The notes below the pieces were generated by a model. That model was not told the origin of the DNA and did no database searches. It was given only the letters and a program-made list of their open reading frames with translations. From Deltaproteobacteria bacterium (GTDB lineage Bacteria > Myxococcota > Myxococcia > Myxococcales > Anaeromyxobacteraceae): 64,000 nucleotides of DNA. The stretch spans positions 1 to 64,000 of the forward strand of contig JACRMN010000027.1 in NCBI GenBank assembly GCA_016214955.1, written 5' to 3'. The translations under genes were made by a program, and so were the position numbers. Shown in pieces: positions 50,529 to 62,502 of the stretch (within the stretch, counting starts at the first letter, position 1; every line of letters begins with the position of its first letter).

Positions 50529-51910
50529 TGGGGCGGCACGGCCACCTCCACGAGCGCCACCCGCACCACCGCCGCGCGCGGCTCTTCTGGCGCGTCTACC
50601 TGAACGGCCTGCTGCTCCTCCTGCTGGTGGCGGTGGGCCTGGCTGCGGTGGGCTGGGCGTCGGGCGGCGGCTCGCCCCCGGGGCGGCCCGAGCGCACCGC
50701 CGAGCTGGCGGCCAGGCTCTTCGAGGCCGACCTCTCGGACCCGGCCCGCCTGAAGGCCGCGCTGGTCCGCGCCCAGGAGACCTTCGGGGTGGACGTGACC
50801 GCCTGGGGGCCGGAGGGCGTGATGGCCAGCAACGTGGAGCCGCCCATCCCCTCCCTATCGGCCCAGGACCAGCGCCGGCTCGCCGGCGGGGCCATCCGGG
50901 TGCGCGGCCGCCACTGGACCTTCGCCGCCGCGCTGGCGCGGCCGGAGAGCTACCTGGTGGTGCGCAGCGCCTGGCGCCCCTTCGCCTGGGAGAAGGCCGC
51001 CGCCTTCGCCGGTGCGGTGCTGCTGGCGGTGGCCCTGGCCTCCATCCCCCTGGCCCACGCCATCGCCCGGCCCATCGAGCGGCTCACCCGCGCCGCGCGG
51101 CAGCTCGGCGCCGGCGACCTCACGGCCCGCGCCGGAGGCCCGGGCCGCGGCGAGGTGGGCGAGCTCTCGCGCGCCTTCGACGAGATGGCCGAGCGGCTGG
51201 AGCGGCAGGTGAAGGCGGAGCGGGAGCTGCTGGCCAACGTGAGCCACGAGCTGCGCACGCCTCTCTCGCGCATCCGGGTGGCGCTGGAGCTGGCGGCGCA
51301 GGGGGACCACGAGGCCTCGCGCCGCTACCTGGGGGAGATCGACGCCGACCTCGGGGAGCTGGAGCGGCTCCTGGAGGACGTGCTCACCGCCGCGCGGCTG
51401 CAGGCCGGGCAGGGGGCGGAGCTGCCGCTGCACCCCGAGCCGCTGGCCGCCGAGGAGCTGGTGCGGCGCGCCGCCGAGCGCTTCCGGGCCGCATGGCCGG
51501 GCCGCGCGCTGGAGGTCCGGAGCGAGGGGGCGCTGCCGGAGCTCCGGGCCGACCCGGCGCTGCTGCGCCGCGCCCTCGACAACCTGCTCGACAACGCCCG
51601 CAAGTACTCGGAGGCGCCGGCGCCGGTGGTGCTGGCGGCCCGCGCCGACGGGGGCGCGCTGCTCCTCGAGGTGCGCGACCAGGGCATCGGCATCGACGCG
51701 GCCGACATGCCCCGGCTCTTCACGCCCTTCTTCCGCACCGATCGCAGCCGCGCCCGCGGCACCGGCGGCGTGGGGCTGGGGCTCCTGCTGGCGCGCCGCA
51801 TCGTCGAGGCCCACGGCGGCAGCGTGGCGGTGGAGAGCGCGCCGGGCCAGGGGACCACGGTCCGGCTGCGCATCCCCGCCGCCGGGTCGGAGGCGGGCGG
51901 GGCCGGCTAG
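50528..51910 (+). CDS. Membrane sensor histidine kinase, EnvZ/CpxA type
   Basis: 460 residues. First helix ~20-45 (VYLNGLLLLLLVAVGLAAVGW), a periplasmic domain of about 100 residues, second helix ~155-178, HAMP linker (IARPIERLTRAARQLGAGDL), H-box NVSHELRTPLSRIRVAL, and HATPase with NLLDNARKYS, DQGIGID and GTGGVGLGLLLARRI. The GTG start at 50528 overlaps the regulator stop. The first residues are His/Arg-rich (GRHGHLHERHPHH), cytoplasmic and possibly metal-binding. The two are a cognate pair. Confidence 0.93.
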   Translation: MGRHGHLHERHPHHRRARLFWRVYLNGLLLLLLVAVGLAAVGWASGGGSPPGRPERTAELAARLFEADLSDPARLKAALVRAQETFGVDVTAWGPEGVMASNVEPPIPSLSAQDQRRLAGGAIRVRGRHWTFAAALARPESYLVVRSAWRPFAWEKAAAFAGAVLLAVALASIPLAHAIARPIERLTRAARQLGAGDLTARAGGPGRGEVGELSRAFDEMAERLERQVKAERELLANVSHELRTPLSRIRVALELAAQGDHEASRRYLGEIDADLGELERLLEDVLTAARLQAGQGAELPLHPEPLAAEELVRRAAERFRAAWPGRALEVRSEGALPELRADPALLRRALDNLLDNARKYSEAPAPVVLAARADGGALLLEVRDQGIGIDAADMPRLFTPFFRTDRSRARGTGGVGLGLLLARRIVEAHGGSVAVESAPGQGTTVRLRIPAAGSEAGGAG

Positions 51911-51922
51911 CTCACGGCGAGC

Positions 51923-52378
51923 TCACCACACCTCGCCGCACTTGCGGCAGCGGGCCTGGCGGAAGAGGAAGTCGGCCCCCATGCGGCTGGGCGTGCCGCA
52001 GGCCGGGCACAGGAGGTCGAACCAGCCGAGGGCCGAGCGCCGCCCCAGCGCCAGGAAGGCCACCAGGAACGCGGCGCTGACGCCGGAGAGCGTCAGCGCC
52101 ACCTGCCAGGGCACCGCGGCGCCGCGCCACCAGGCCAGGCCCAGGGTGGCCGCCTGGATGATCGCCAGGAAGAGCGAGAGGTAGTGGCCCCAGAGCCAGG
52201 CCAGGCGGCGCTTCCCCAGGACGCCGCCCACGATCAGCACCGCCAGCAGGCCGGCGAAGGCCAGCTGGCCCCAGGCCGGCCGGCGCGTGGCGCCGGCGGT
52301 GAGCAGGGTGAGCGCGGCGATGGCCAGGAAGAGGGCGGCGCCTGCCACCCAGATGCTGGCCGGGAGCCCCTTCTTCAC
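51923..52378 (-). CDS. Membrane protein with C-terminal zinc ribbon, function unknown
   Basis: 151 residues with about four hydrophobic helices (starting ASIWVAGAALFLAIAALTLL) and a C-terminal CPAC...CRKC pair (about residues 124-148) that looks like a rubredoxin-type zinc ribbon. I do not recognise a named family. It lies four bases after the P5C dehydrogenase stop on the same strand, so they are probably co-transcribed. Confidence 0.75.
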   Translation of the reverse strand: MKKGLPASIWVAGAALFLAIAALTLLTAGATRRPAWGQLAFAGLLAVLIVGGVLGKRRLAWLWGHYLSLFLAIIQAATLGLAWWRGAAVPWQVALTLSGVSAAFLVAFLALGRRSALGWFDLLCPACGTPSRMGADFLFRQARCRKCGEVW

Positions 52379-52382
52379 GCGG

Positions 52383-54017
<1,635 letters not shown>

Positions 54018-54191
54018 GGGGTCGCCTCCGGGCGCGGAAGATAGCGCGAGACGGTCCGGCTCGCCCCGGGAAAGGAGTCGCGCGGCGGGAGGGGAGAGGA
54101 ACTTTCCGGGTGCGCCCAGGCAGCACCCTTGGTAGCAGTGGGGCGCCGCGGCCGCGCCCCCGAGGGCGCACGCGAGACGAGGGGGAGCACC

Positions 54192-55115
54192 ATGACCGCA
54201 GTCGCCGCCGTTGCATGCGCCCTGGCCCTGGCCCAGGCGCCCGCCGCCGATCCTGCCAGCCGCGCCGCCGCCGCTGCCGAGAAGGCCGCCGCCGCCGCCC
54301 AGACCGCCGCCGAGGCAGCCGCCCGCGCCGCCGCCGCCGCCGAGAAGGCGCTGGAGAGGCCGGCAGCCGCGGCGCCTGCGGCCCCCGCTGCCGCGCCGGC
54401 TCCGGCACCCGCCGCCTGGGCCGGCACCGCCGGCCTGGGGCTCATCTCCCTCACCGGCAACTCCTCCAGCGTCGTCTTCAACGGCGCCGCCACGGTGGAG
54501 CGCAAGGGGCCGCTCTGGATCCACGCCGGCAAGGCGTCCGCGGCCTACGGCCAGACCCGCACCCCGAGCACCGGCGTCCACGAGACCACCGCGCTCGCGG
54601 CCGGCGCCTTCCTGCGGAGCGACCGCCGCTTCACCCCCTCCACCAGCGCCTACCTGCTGGCGGGCGTCGAGACCGACCACGTGAAGAGCGTGGAGGTCCG
54701 GTACTCGGGCGAGCTCGGCACCGCCATCGCCTGGATCGACTCGGCCGAGGGCGAGCGGAAGACCTTCCTGCGCACCGACCTGGGGCTCCGCATCGCCGAG
54801 GAGAAGCGCTTCCGCTACTACCCGGTGGGGCAGGGGCTGCACCTGCCCGAGGCGGTCATCGTGGCCCCGCGCGCCGCGGTGGCCTTCAAGCACGCCCTGA
54901 GCAAGGACGTCTCCTTCACCGACGACCTCGAGGTGCTGCCCAGCGTCTGGGGCGGCTCGCGGGTGCTGGTGAACAACGCCGCCCGCGTCGCCGCCCGGCT
55001 GACGGCGACCTTCCAGCTGGGGGTCACCTTCGCGCTGACCCACGACTCGGCCCCGGCCGCCGGCAGGAAGCAGACCGACACCGCGCTGGGCGTGAGCGTC
55101 GAGTACGGCTTCTAG
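54192..55115 (+). CDS. DUF481-type outer-membrane barrel with Ala-rich N-terminal coiled coil
   Basis: 307 residues. A signal peptide (~1-18) leads into a helical Ala/Glu/Lys-rich stretch (~20-60, AAAAAEKAAAAAQTAAEAAA) and an Ala/Pro linker (~60-78). The rest (~80-307) has alternating polar/hydrophobic strands and ends in EYGF, the terminal aromatic expected of an outer-membrane beta-barrel. GLGLISLTGNSSSVVFNGAATVER is a DUF481-like start. Function unknown. The ATG at 54192 has GGGGGAG just upstream. Confidence 0.75.
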   Translation: MTAVAAVACALALAQAPAADPASRAAAAAEKAAAAAQTAAEAAARAAAAAEKALERPAAAAPAAPAAAPAPAPAAWAGTAGLGLISLTGNSSSVVFNGAATVERKGPLWIHAGKASAAYGQTRTPSTGVHETTALAAGAFLRSDRRFTPSTSAYLLAGVETDHVKSVEVRYSGELGTAIAWIDSAEGERKTFLRTDLGLRIAEEKRFRYYPVGQGLHLPEAVIVAPRAAVAFKHALSKDVSFTDDLEVLPSVWGGSRVLVNNAARVAARLTATFQLGVTFALTHDSAPAAGRKQTDTALGVSVEYGF

Positions 55116-55168
55116 CTCCGCGCGTAAGCGCTGGTTCCGCCGCCCGCTCCGGACTAGGTAGGGACCCG

Positions 55169-55618
55169 ATGACGAGCTACGGGGTCCTGGAGAAGGCGGA
55201 GCAGGTGGAGCGTGCAGCGGCCCTCGCCTACCGGGCCGGGGCCACCGCGCTCCAGGGCCTGCCGCAGGGAGCGCTCCTGCTGCGGCTCGCCGAGGAAGAG
55301 GACCAGCACGCCACCCGCGTGCGGCTGCTGGCGGCCCGGTACCGGCACGACGCCCGCCTCTTCCAGAACGTCCACTTCAAGCTGGTGATGCTGGACGCCG
55401 AGCTGGCGCGCTGGGGCGAGGTGCGCCAGGAGATCGAGGCGGGCCGCTACGCGGGCGACGCGCCCGGTCTCCTCGCCCGCCTGGCGGCGCTGGAGGAGCA
55501 GAGCGCCCAGTCCCACGCCCAGGTGCTGGCTGCCGCCGCCGATCCGGTGGTGGCCGAGTTCTTCCTCAAGCTGGCCGAGCAGGATCGCGCCCACCGCGAG
55601 CTGCTGGGGGTGGGGTAG
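55169..55618 (+). CDS. Ferritin-like (rubrerythrin-type) four-helix protein
   Basis: 149 residues, predicted all-helical. Possible di-iron ligands occur in the usual four-helix spacing: Glu in EKAEQVERAAALAYR, EEEDQHATRVR (ExxH-like), EEQSAQSHAQV and EQDRAHRELL (ExxxH-like). A rubredoxin domain is absent. It may bind iron or handle peroxide; direct evidence is only the helix/ligand pattern. It sits 53 bases after the DUF481 gene. Confidence 0.65.
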   Translation: MTSYGVLEKAEQVERAAALAYRAGATALQGLPQGALLLRLAEEEDQHATRVRLLAARYRHDARLFQNVHFKLVMLDAELARWGEVRQEIEAGRYAGDAPGLLARLAALEEQSAQSHAQVLAAAADPVVAEFFLKLAEQDRAHRELLGVG

Positions 55619-55691
55619 CGCCGCCGCTGGGTCGAGGCGCGGGTCGAGGTCGAGGTCAGGGTCGAACGTTCGACGAGCGTCCGGCGGCGCT
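55617..55691 (+). terminator. Stem-loop after the ferritin-like gene with internal GGTCGAG repeats
   Basis: AGCGCCGCCG (55617-55626) pairs with CGGCGGCGCT (55682-55691). The loop contains several GGTCGAG repeats (55630-55657) and a perfect 14-bp palindrome GTCGAACGTTCGAC (55661-55674). It could be a terminator for the upstream gene or part of the control region for the dihaem cytochrome, whose predicted promoter lies 42 bases on. Confidence 0.45.
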
Positions 55692-55732
55692 CCCCTTCCT
55701 CCCAGGGGCGCTGAATTGCCTGGCCTCTCGCA

Positions 55733-55748
55733 TGGCACCGCGCGTGCT
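55733..55748 (+). promoter_or_regulatory. Sigma-54 promoter for the dihaem cytochrome
   Basis: TGGCACC-GCGC-GTGCT has the full TGGCAC of the -24 box and GG/GC ten bases apart; the -12 box has one mismatch (G for T). The predicted start is near 55759, about 31 bases before the ATG. The palindrome at 55661-55674 would lie at about -90, an enhancer-like position. Confidence 0.55.
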
Positions 55749-55789
55749 TCCTCACGCTGCCACGTCCAGCGGCGTAGCCGGAGGAACCC

Positions 55790-57160
55790 ATGGGCCGTTT
55801 GCCGCGAGCCGTGTCAATCACCGTTTGCTTCGCCCTCTTGCTCGGAGTCGCCGCGTGCCGGAACGCCTCGGCGGAGACCACGGCGAGCGCCGAGAGCAGG
55901 GCGGGCGCCCCCGCCCGAGGCCAGCCCGACGCCGCCTCGGCGAATGCGGCGCTCATGGTCCAGGAGGGCCGCCGCATCTTCCGCTTCGACACGTTCGGTG
56001 ACGAGGCGTTCTGGACGGGCGTCCTGCGGCTCCACGAGCCGCTCTCGCAGGTGAGCCCGAGGACCGCGCTGGCAGTGGGGCTCAAGGTCGACGTCGACGC
56101 GCTGCCCCGGAAGGTGGTCGCCGCCCTGAAGGCCGGCCGGGTGGATCTCGACGACCCGGCCGTGACGCTGGCCTTGCTGGAGGCCGACGCCGTGCTCGGG
56201 GTCAAGGGCGTGGTCGAGGGCGGGGCGTTGCGCTCCATCGGCCTCACCTGCGCGCTCTGCCACTCGACGGTGGACGACTCGCTCGCTCCCGGCGTCGGCC
56301 GGCGGCTCGACGGCTGGGCAAACCAGGACCTGAACGTCGGCGCCATCGTGGGCCTCTCCCCCAACCTCGAGGCGATCGCCGACCTGCTGAGCAAGGGCGG
56401 CACTCCGGTGGACGTCGCCACCGTGAAGGTGGTCCTCGGGAGCTGGGGACCGGGGATGTACGACGCCGAGCTGAACCTGGACGCCAAGGGGCTGCGCCCC
56501 GACGGGAAGGCGGCGGCCACGCGCATCCCGCCGGCCTTCGGCCTGGCGGGCGTGAACCTCCACACCTGGACCGGCTGGGGCTCGGTGCCCTACTGGAACG
56601 CCTACGTCGCCGTCACCCAGATGCGCGGGATCGGGACGTTCTTCGACCCCCGGCTCGACGATGCGGCCCGGTTCCCGGTGGCCGCGGCCACCGGGCTCGC
56701 CGACGTGCGCCCGGGTCCGGGGCAGGAGGACCTGGTGACGCCGAAGCTGGGGGCGCTCCACCTCTACCAGCTCTCGCTCCGGTCTCCTCCGGCGCCCGCC
56801 GGCAGCTTCGACCCAGGCGCGGCGGCGAGCGGGAAGGCCCTGTTCGCCGGCAAGGCGAGGTGCGCGACCTGCCACGTGGCTCCCCTCTTCACCGAGCCGG
56901 GCTGGGCCCTGCACACCGCCGCGGAGATGGCCATCGACGACTTCCAGGCGCAGCGCTCGCCCGACGGGCGCTACCGGACCGCTCCGCTCCGGGGGCTCTG
57001 GACCCACATGAAGCGCGGCTTCTACCACGACGGCCGGTTCGGGACCCTGGCCGAGGTGGTGGACCACTACGATCGCAACGGCATCGGGAACGGGGGCGTC
57101 CCCCTCGGGCTCGACGCCGGCGAGAAGGCCGCGCTCGCGGAGTACCTCAAGTCGCTCTGA
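55790..57160 (+). CDS. Dihaem cytochrome c lipoprotein, cytochrome-c-peroxidase-like
   Basis: 456 residues. A lipoprotein signal (FALLLGVAAC, lipidated Cys at residue 23) and two haem sites, CALCH (154-158) and CATCH (358-362). The C-terminal half has TAPLRGLWTHMKRGFYHDGRFGTLAEVVDHYDR, a segment shared by bacterial cytochrome c peroxidases and MauG-like proteins. The N-terminal 150 residues are unusual for CcpA, so peroxidase activity is only a guess; an electron-transfer or dehydrogenase role is possible. Preceded by a likely sigma-54 promoter. Confidence 0.82.
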   Translation: MGRLPRAVSITVCFALLLGVAACRNASAETTASAESRAGAPARGQPDAASANAALMVQEGRRIFRFDTFGDEAFWTGVLRLHEPLSQVSPRTALAVGLKVDVDALPRKVVAALKAGRVDLDDPAVTLALLEADAVLGVKGVVEGGALRSIGLTCALCHSTVDDSLAPGVGRRLDGWANQDLNVGAIVGLSPNLEAIADLLSKGGTPVDVATVKVVLGSWGPGMYDAELNLDAKGLRPDGKAAATRIPPAFGLAGVNLHTWTGWGSVPYWNAYVAVTQMRGIGTFFDPRLDDAARFPVAAATGLADVRPGPGQEDLVTPKLGALHLYQLSLRSPPAPAGSFDPGAAASGKALFAGKARCATCHVAPLFTEPGWALHTAAEMAIDDFQAQRSPDGRYRTAPLRGLWTHMKRGFYHDGRFGTLAEVVDHYDRNGIGNGGVPLGLDAGEKAALAEYLKSL

Positions 57161-57234
57161 TCCGGTCGGACGAGCCCCAAGGAGGCGCTGGAAACGGACT
57201 GGCGCGGCCGCCCGTGCCGCGCCAGCATCGACCC

Positions 57235-57630
57235 ATGTCCACCGACCCCATCACCCGCTGGCACGCCCTGGCCGCCGCACGCGACGCCGCCGCGCTCGAC
57301 GACCTGGTCGCCGACGACGCCGTCTTCCAGTCGCCGGCCGTCCACACGCCCCAGGCCGGCAAGCCCTTGGTCCTCGCCTACCTGAAGGCGGCGCTGGCGG
57401 TGCTGGGCAACGACTCGTTCCGCTACCTCGGCGAGTGGCGCGGGGAGCGCTCGGCGGTGCTGGAGTTCGAGGCCACCCTCGACGGCATGTACGTGAACGG
57501 CGTGGACATGATCCGCTGGAACGAGGCCGGCCGGATCACCCACTTCAAGGTGATGGTGCGGCCGGTGAAGGGGCTGCAGGCGCTCATCGCCCGCATGGCG
57601 GAGCGGCTCCAGGCGCTGCAGAAAGGGTAG
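57235..57630 (+). CDS. SnoaL/NTF2-like small protein
   Basis: 131 residues with the SnoaL-like (nuclear transport factor 2) pattern: an N-terminal helix pair (ITRWHALAAARDAAALDDLVADDAVFQSP), the strand YVNGVDMIRWNEAGRITHFKVMVRP and a C-terminal helix. These folds serve as isomerases, hydrolases or binding proteins, and the function here is unknown. It lies 74 bases after the dihaem gene. Confidence 0.78.
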   Translation: MSTDPITRWHALAAARDAAALDDLVADDAVFQSPAVHTPQAGKPLVLAYLKAALAVLGNDSFRYLGEWRGERSAVLEFEATLDGMYVNGVDMIRWNEAGRITHFKVMVRPVKGLQALIARMAERLQALQKG

Positions 57631-57642
57631 AGCAGCGGCCCC

Positions 57643-58290
57643 TCACGCCCGCGCCGCGATCACGTGGGCCTGGATCTTCCCGTTCACCGGACCCTTGCCG
57701 AAGCGGCGGGCGATGGCCTCGGCGCAGGCCTCCGTGGCCGCGAGGAGGTCGCCGCGGGCCTCGATCTCGGTGCGCAGCGGCGTGCCCTGGCAGTGGGCCA
57801 CGGCCGGCACCCGCGGCCCCGGCGCGCGGCTCCGCTCCGCGAGCGTGCGCGCCTCGGGCGCCTGGAAACCGGCCGAGGCGAGATCGGCGACCAGGCGCCG
57901 GAGGTCGTGGTGGCCGTGGGGCGTGCGCGCGAGGAACCGCGGCGGGTCGGACGGGTGGAGGCGCGCCAGCTCCTGGGTCACCACGTCGGCGAACTCGTTC
58001 TCCTCGATGCGGTCCCAGACGCTGAGGAGCAGCGCGCCTCCGGGCCGGAGCACCCGGCGCGCCTCGGCCATGGCCCGCGGGCAGTCGGGGAAGAACATCA
58101 CCCCGAACTGGCAGACCACCAGGTCGAAGCTCGCCAGCGCGAAGGGCAGGGCCAGGGCGTCGGCCTGGCGCCACTCCACCGGCCGGGCGGTGCCGCCTGG
58201 CGGCGGCCCTGTCGAGCATGGGCTGGTTGAGGTCGGTGGCCACGAGGCGCGCGCCCGCGGGCAGCGTCCGCGCGGCTCCTCTAGCGGCCG
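57643..58290 (-). pseudogene. Broken SAM-dependent methyltransferase
   Basis: Residues VEWRQADALALPF, SFDLVVCQFGVMFFPDCP and RVLRPGGALLLSVWDR (frame ending at 57643) are class I methyltransferase motifs II-IV. The preceding segment LVATDLNQPMLDRAAAR is in the other frame, one base off, so a single-base indel lies near 58195-58215. The SAM-binding motif I (VLDVGCGTG type) that should precede LPAGARLVATD is missing altogether; upstream sequence does not encode it. Thus it is frameshifted and truncated at the 5' end. An assembly error could explain the shift but not the missing start. Confidence 0.75.
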
Positions 58291-58354
58291 GGTGGCAGGC
58301 GCGGAAGGCCCGGGAGGGGCGGGCGGGGAAAGGCGGGGTCGGGGTCCCCCCGCC

Positions 58355-59697
<1,343 letters not shown>

Positions 59698-59698
<1 letters not shown>

Positions 59699-61101
59699 CA
59701 GGCCGCCTCCCCAGGCTGTCCCTGCCCCTCGGGCGGCGCCAGCGGCAGCCGGAGCTCGGCCACGGCGCCGCCGCCGGGCCGCGGCCCGAGCGTCAGATCC
59801 CCGCCGTGCTGCCGCGCGAGCTGCCGGGCGATGGGCAGCCCCAGCCCGGAGCCGCGGGGCTTGGTGGTGACGCCGGCCTCGAAGAGCCGCTCTCCCAGCG
59901 TCGGGTCGGGCCCCCGGCCGCGATCCAGCACCCGCACCTGCGCCCCGTCGGCTCCGCCGCTGGTCTCCAGCTCCACCGACCCGCCGGCCTGGCTGGCCTC
60001 GATGGCGTTCTGCACCAGGTTGATGAGCAGCTGCTTCACCTTGCGCGGGTCGCACCGCACCGTGGCCGCCGCCGCCCGGACCTCGATCTGCACGCCCCGC
60101 TCCCGCGCCAGCCCCTCGTGCAGCGCCGCCACCTCGCGGGCCACGGCCGCCAGGTCCACGCGCCCCAGCGCCAGCGGCACCAGCGGCCGCGAGAAGTTGA
60201 GGAACTCGTCGAGGATGCCCTGCATCCGGTCCACCTCGCGGCGCAGCACCCCGAGCCGTTCGGCCCCCTTGCCCGGCGCCACGCCCGCCTCCAGCAGCCC
60301 GGCCAGCCCCTTGACGCTGGCCAGCGGGTTCTTCAGCTCGTGGGCGATCTCGGCGGAGAGGGCCGTCAGCTCCTCGCTGCGCTCGGCGTGGCTGGTGCGG
60401 GCGTCCTCCTGCGCGGCCAGCGCCCGGCGCAGCATGGCGTCGAACATCTTGCGGATGATCCGCCCCACGCCGCGCCCCACCGCCAGGAAGAACGAGAGCA
60501 GGATGGCGTTGGCCCAGAGCAGCGCCTGGGAGTGGCCGGCCCGCGGCCCGCCGCCGAAGGCGGCCGGGTTGAGGTCGGGCACCGGGGCGGCCAGGGCCAG
60601 CGCCGCCAGCGTCCAGAGCCCGGCGAGCTGGCCGAAGAGCAGGAGGTAGGAGAGGCCGCGGGAGACGAAGAGGCCCACGAAGAGCGAGAAGACCACCGCC
60701 AGAGGCAGGAGCGGGCTCTCCAGGCCGCCGCTGGCGCCGGCCACCACCATCTGGCCCAGCGCCGCCACCGCCAGGTTGCGCTCCACCGTGCCCTGGGTGA
60801 AGCCCTCGCGCCGGTAGCGCCGCCACTCCGCCCAGACGAAGGCCGCGGCCATCGGGATGAAGACCAGCAGGAAGGCCTGGCGCCAGCGGGTGCGGTCGGT
60901 GAAGGCCAGCCAGGCCATGAAGGCGAAGAGCACCGGGAGGGCCACCAGCCGGGCCCGGCCCATGAGGCCGAAGAGCCGCGACAGCTCCTGCCGCTGGATC
61001 TCCTCGAAGCCGGGCGGGTTCGGCGGGCTGGCGTTCAGGCACTCCTCCGGCCCCGCGTCGCGGGGGGAGGACAGGATACGCCCGGCGGGTGGCGGCTGCA
61101 C
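59698..61101 (-). CDS. Membrane histidine kinase paired with the sigma-54 regulator
   Basis: 467 residues. Six or so membrane helices (~50-215) form the sensor region, with little periplasmic domain, so the signal may be in the membrane. A short linker is followed by the H-box EIAHELKNPLASVKGLAGLLEA (~residue 255), the HATPase with NLVQNAIEASQAGG, DRGRGPD and GSGLGLPIARQLARQHGG. Its stop overlaps the regulator start, as usual for a cognate pair. It begins 12 bases after the tolC-like gene ends, which suggests that exporter and regulators share a transcript. Confidence 0.93.
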
Positions 61102-61113
61102 GGCGGGCTCCGG

Positions 61114-62397
61114 CTAGATGCGGCCCGCGGCCCGGTCGAGCGCGGCGGCCGACTGACCGAGCTGGGCGCGGGCCCGGGCCAGCCCCACCTCGGCCTGGAA
61201 GAGCTCGTCGTTGGCGCCGAGGACCTCCACGTTGCCGGTGACGCCGGCGTCGAAGCCTCGCCTGGCGGTGGCGGCGGCGTCGGCGGCCAGCGCCCGCTGC
61301 TGCTCGGCGAGGCGAAGCCGCTCGGCCGAGACCGAGAGGTCGCGCGCCCCGTCCTCCACCTCCTGCAGCACCGAGAGCCGCGCGGCCTCGGCGGCGGCCC
61401 GGGCGCCGGCGATGCGCGCCTGCGCCTCGCGCTCCTTGCCGTAGCGCAGGCCGCCGTCGTAGAGGGGCCAGGTGAGCTGCACCAGCACCTGCCACCCGTC
61501 CTTGTGGCCGGTGGGCAGGGGCACGTCCTGGGCGAAGAGGCTGCCCGAGGCGGCGAGCTGGGGCAGGAGGCGGAGGCGGGCCGAGGTCCGCTGGCTCTCG
61601 GCGGCGGCCAGCGCCTCGGCCTGGGCCCTCACCTCGGGCCGGCGCTCCAGCGCGGCGGCGCCGAGCGCCGCGGCCTCCTCGCGGGGCGGAGCGGCGGGGA
61701 GCGCCATGGGGATGCGCACCCGCTCGGACCGCCCCAGCAGCACACCCAGCGCCAGCTGCGCCTTCTCCAGCGCCGCGCGGGCGCTCACCAGGTCGCCCTC
61801 GCGGCGCACCGCCTGGGTCTCCGAGGCCAGGGCCGAGAGCGGCGGCTGCAGGCCGGCGTCCACGGCGCGGCGGGCGCTGCGGGCCTGGTCGCGGGCGGTG
61901 GCCAGCGCCCGCTCGGCGGCCGCCAGCACCTCCTCCGCCGAGGTCTCCATCCAGGCCCCCTGCACCACCGCCAGCCGGAGCCCGGCGCGTGCCGCCTCGG
62001 CGCCGGCCTCGGCCGAGGCGGCGCCGTGCCGCGCGGCCGCCAGGTCGGCCCAGGCGCTGGGGACGAGCAGCGGGACGCGGAGGGTCCCGGCCACCGCCAG
62101 CGTCTCGTAGGCCTGGATGTAGAGGAGCTGTCCCGAAGGCGGGCGGGCGATGGCCGCCTGGTCGCGGTTGGCGGTGAAGCTCCCGGCGGCGGTGAGGGTG
62201 GGCAGGAGCGCCGAGGCCGACTGGCGCACCAGCGCACTCGCCTCCTCGGCGCGGCTCCGGGCCAAGGCGGCGGCCGGTGCCTGGGCCTCCAGCGCCTGCA
62301 GGGCGTCGGGCAGGCCGAGGGTGACCGGCTCGGCGGCGAACGCCCACGGCGGGGCGAGGGCGAGCAGGGTGGCGAGGGGGGCGAGGCGTGGGCGCAT
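61114..62397 (-). CDS. TolC-family outer-membrane efflux protein
   Basis: 427 residues. Signal peptide (~1-22, PRLAPLATLLALAPPWAFA), then two OEP repeats rich in Ala/Arg/Glu heptads (coiled-coil alpha-barrel), with family features such as PLLVPSAWADL, AGLQPPLSALASETQ and WPLYDGGLRYGKEREAQARI. It should form the outer-membrane channel for the HlyD/ABC components encoded divergently. I start at ATG 62397, which begins the signal peptide; ATG 62436 is in frame. Predicted sigma-54 promoter at 62487-62502. Confidence 0.9.
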   Translation of the reverse strand: MRPRLAPLATLLALAPPWAFAAEPVTLGLPDALQALEAQAPAAALARSRAEEASALVRQSASALLPTLTAAGSFTANRDQAAIARPPSGQLLYIQAYETLAVAGTLRVPLLVPSAWADLAAARHGAASAEAGAEAARAGLRLAVVQGAWMETSAEEVLAAAERALATARDQARSARRAVDAGLQPPLSALASETQAVRREGDLVSARAALEKAQLALGVLLGRSERVRIPMALPAAPPREEAAALGAAALERRPEVRAQAEALAAAESQRTSARLRLLPQLAASGSLFAQDVPLPTGHKDGWQVLVQLTWPLYDGGLRYGKEREAQARIAGARAAAEAARLSVLQEVEDGARDLSVSAERLRLAEQQRALAADAAATARRGFDAGVTGNVEVLGANDELFQAEVGLARARAQLGQSAAALDRAAGRI

Positions 62398-62486
62398 GGG
62401 GAGCTCCGCGGGGCCTTTCCCGGAGGGGGCCGGCACTGGGCCGCGTGCGAGGCAGCAAGCCGGGTTGCTTGCTGGGCCGCTGCCAG

Positions 62487-62502
62487 AGCAAGGACGGTGC
62501 CG
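62487..62502 (-). promoter_or_regulatory. Sigma-54 promoter for the tolC-like gene
   Basis: Minus strand CGGCACC-GTCC-TTGCT: GG and GC ten bases apart, five of seven -24 positions and a perfect -12 box. The predicted start is about 62477, giving an ~80-base leader before ATG 62397. Confidence 0.7.

Noticed and set aside
51909-51923. AGCTC/GAGCT hairpin between the kinase and the zinc-ribbon gene as a terminator
   Set aside because: Only a 5-bp stem with no T-tract; too weak to list.
54118-54133. AGGCAGC-ACCC-TTGGT before the DUF481 gene as a sigma-54 promoter
   Set aside because: The -12 box has GG in place of the invariant GC, so I do not call it.
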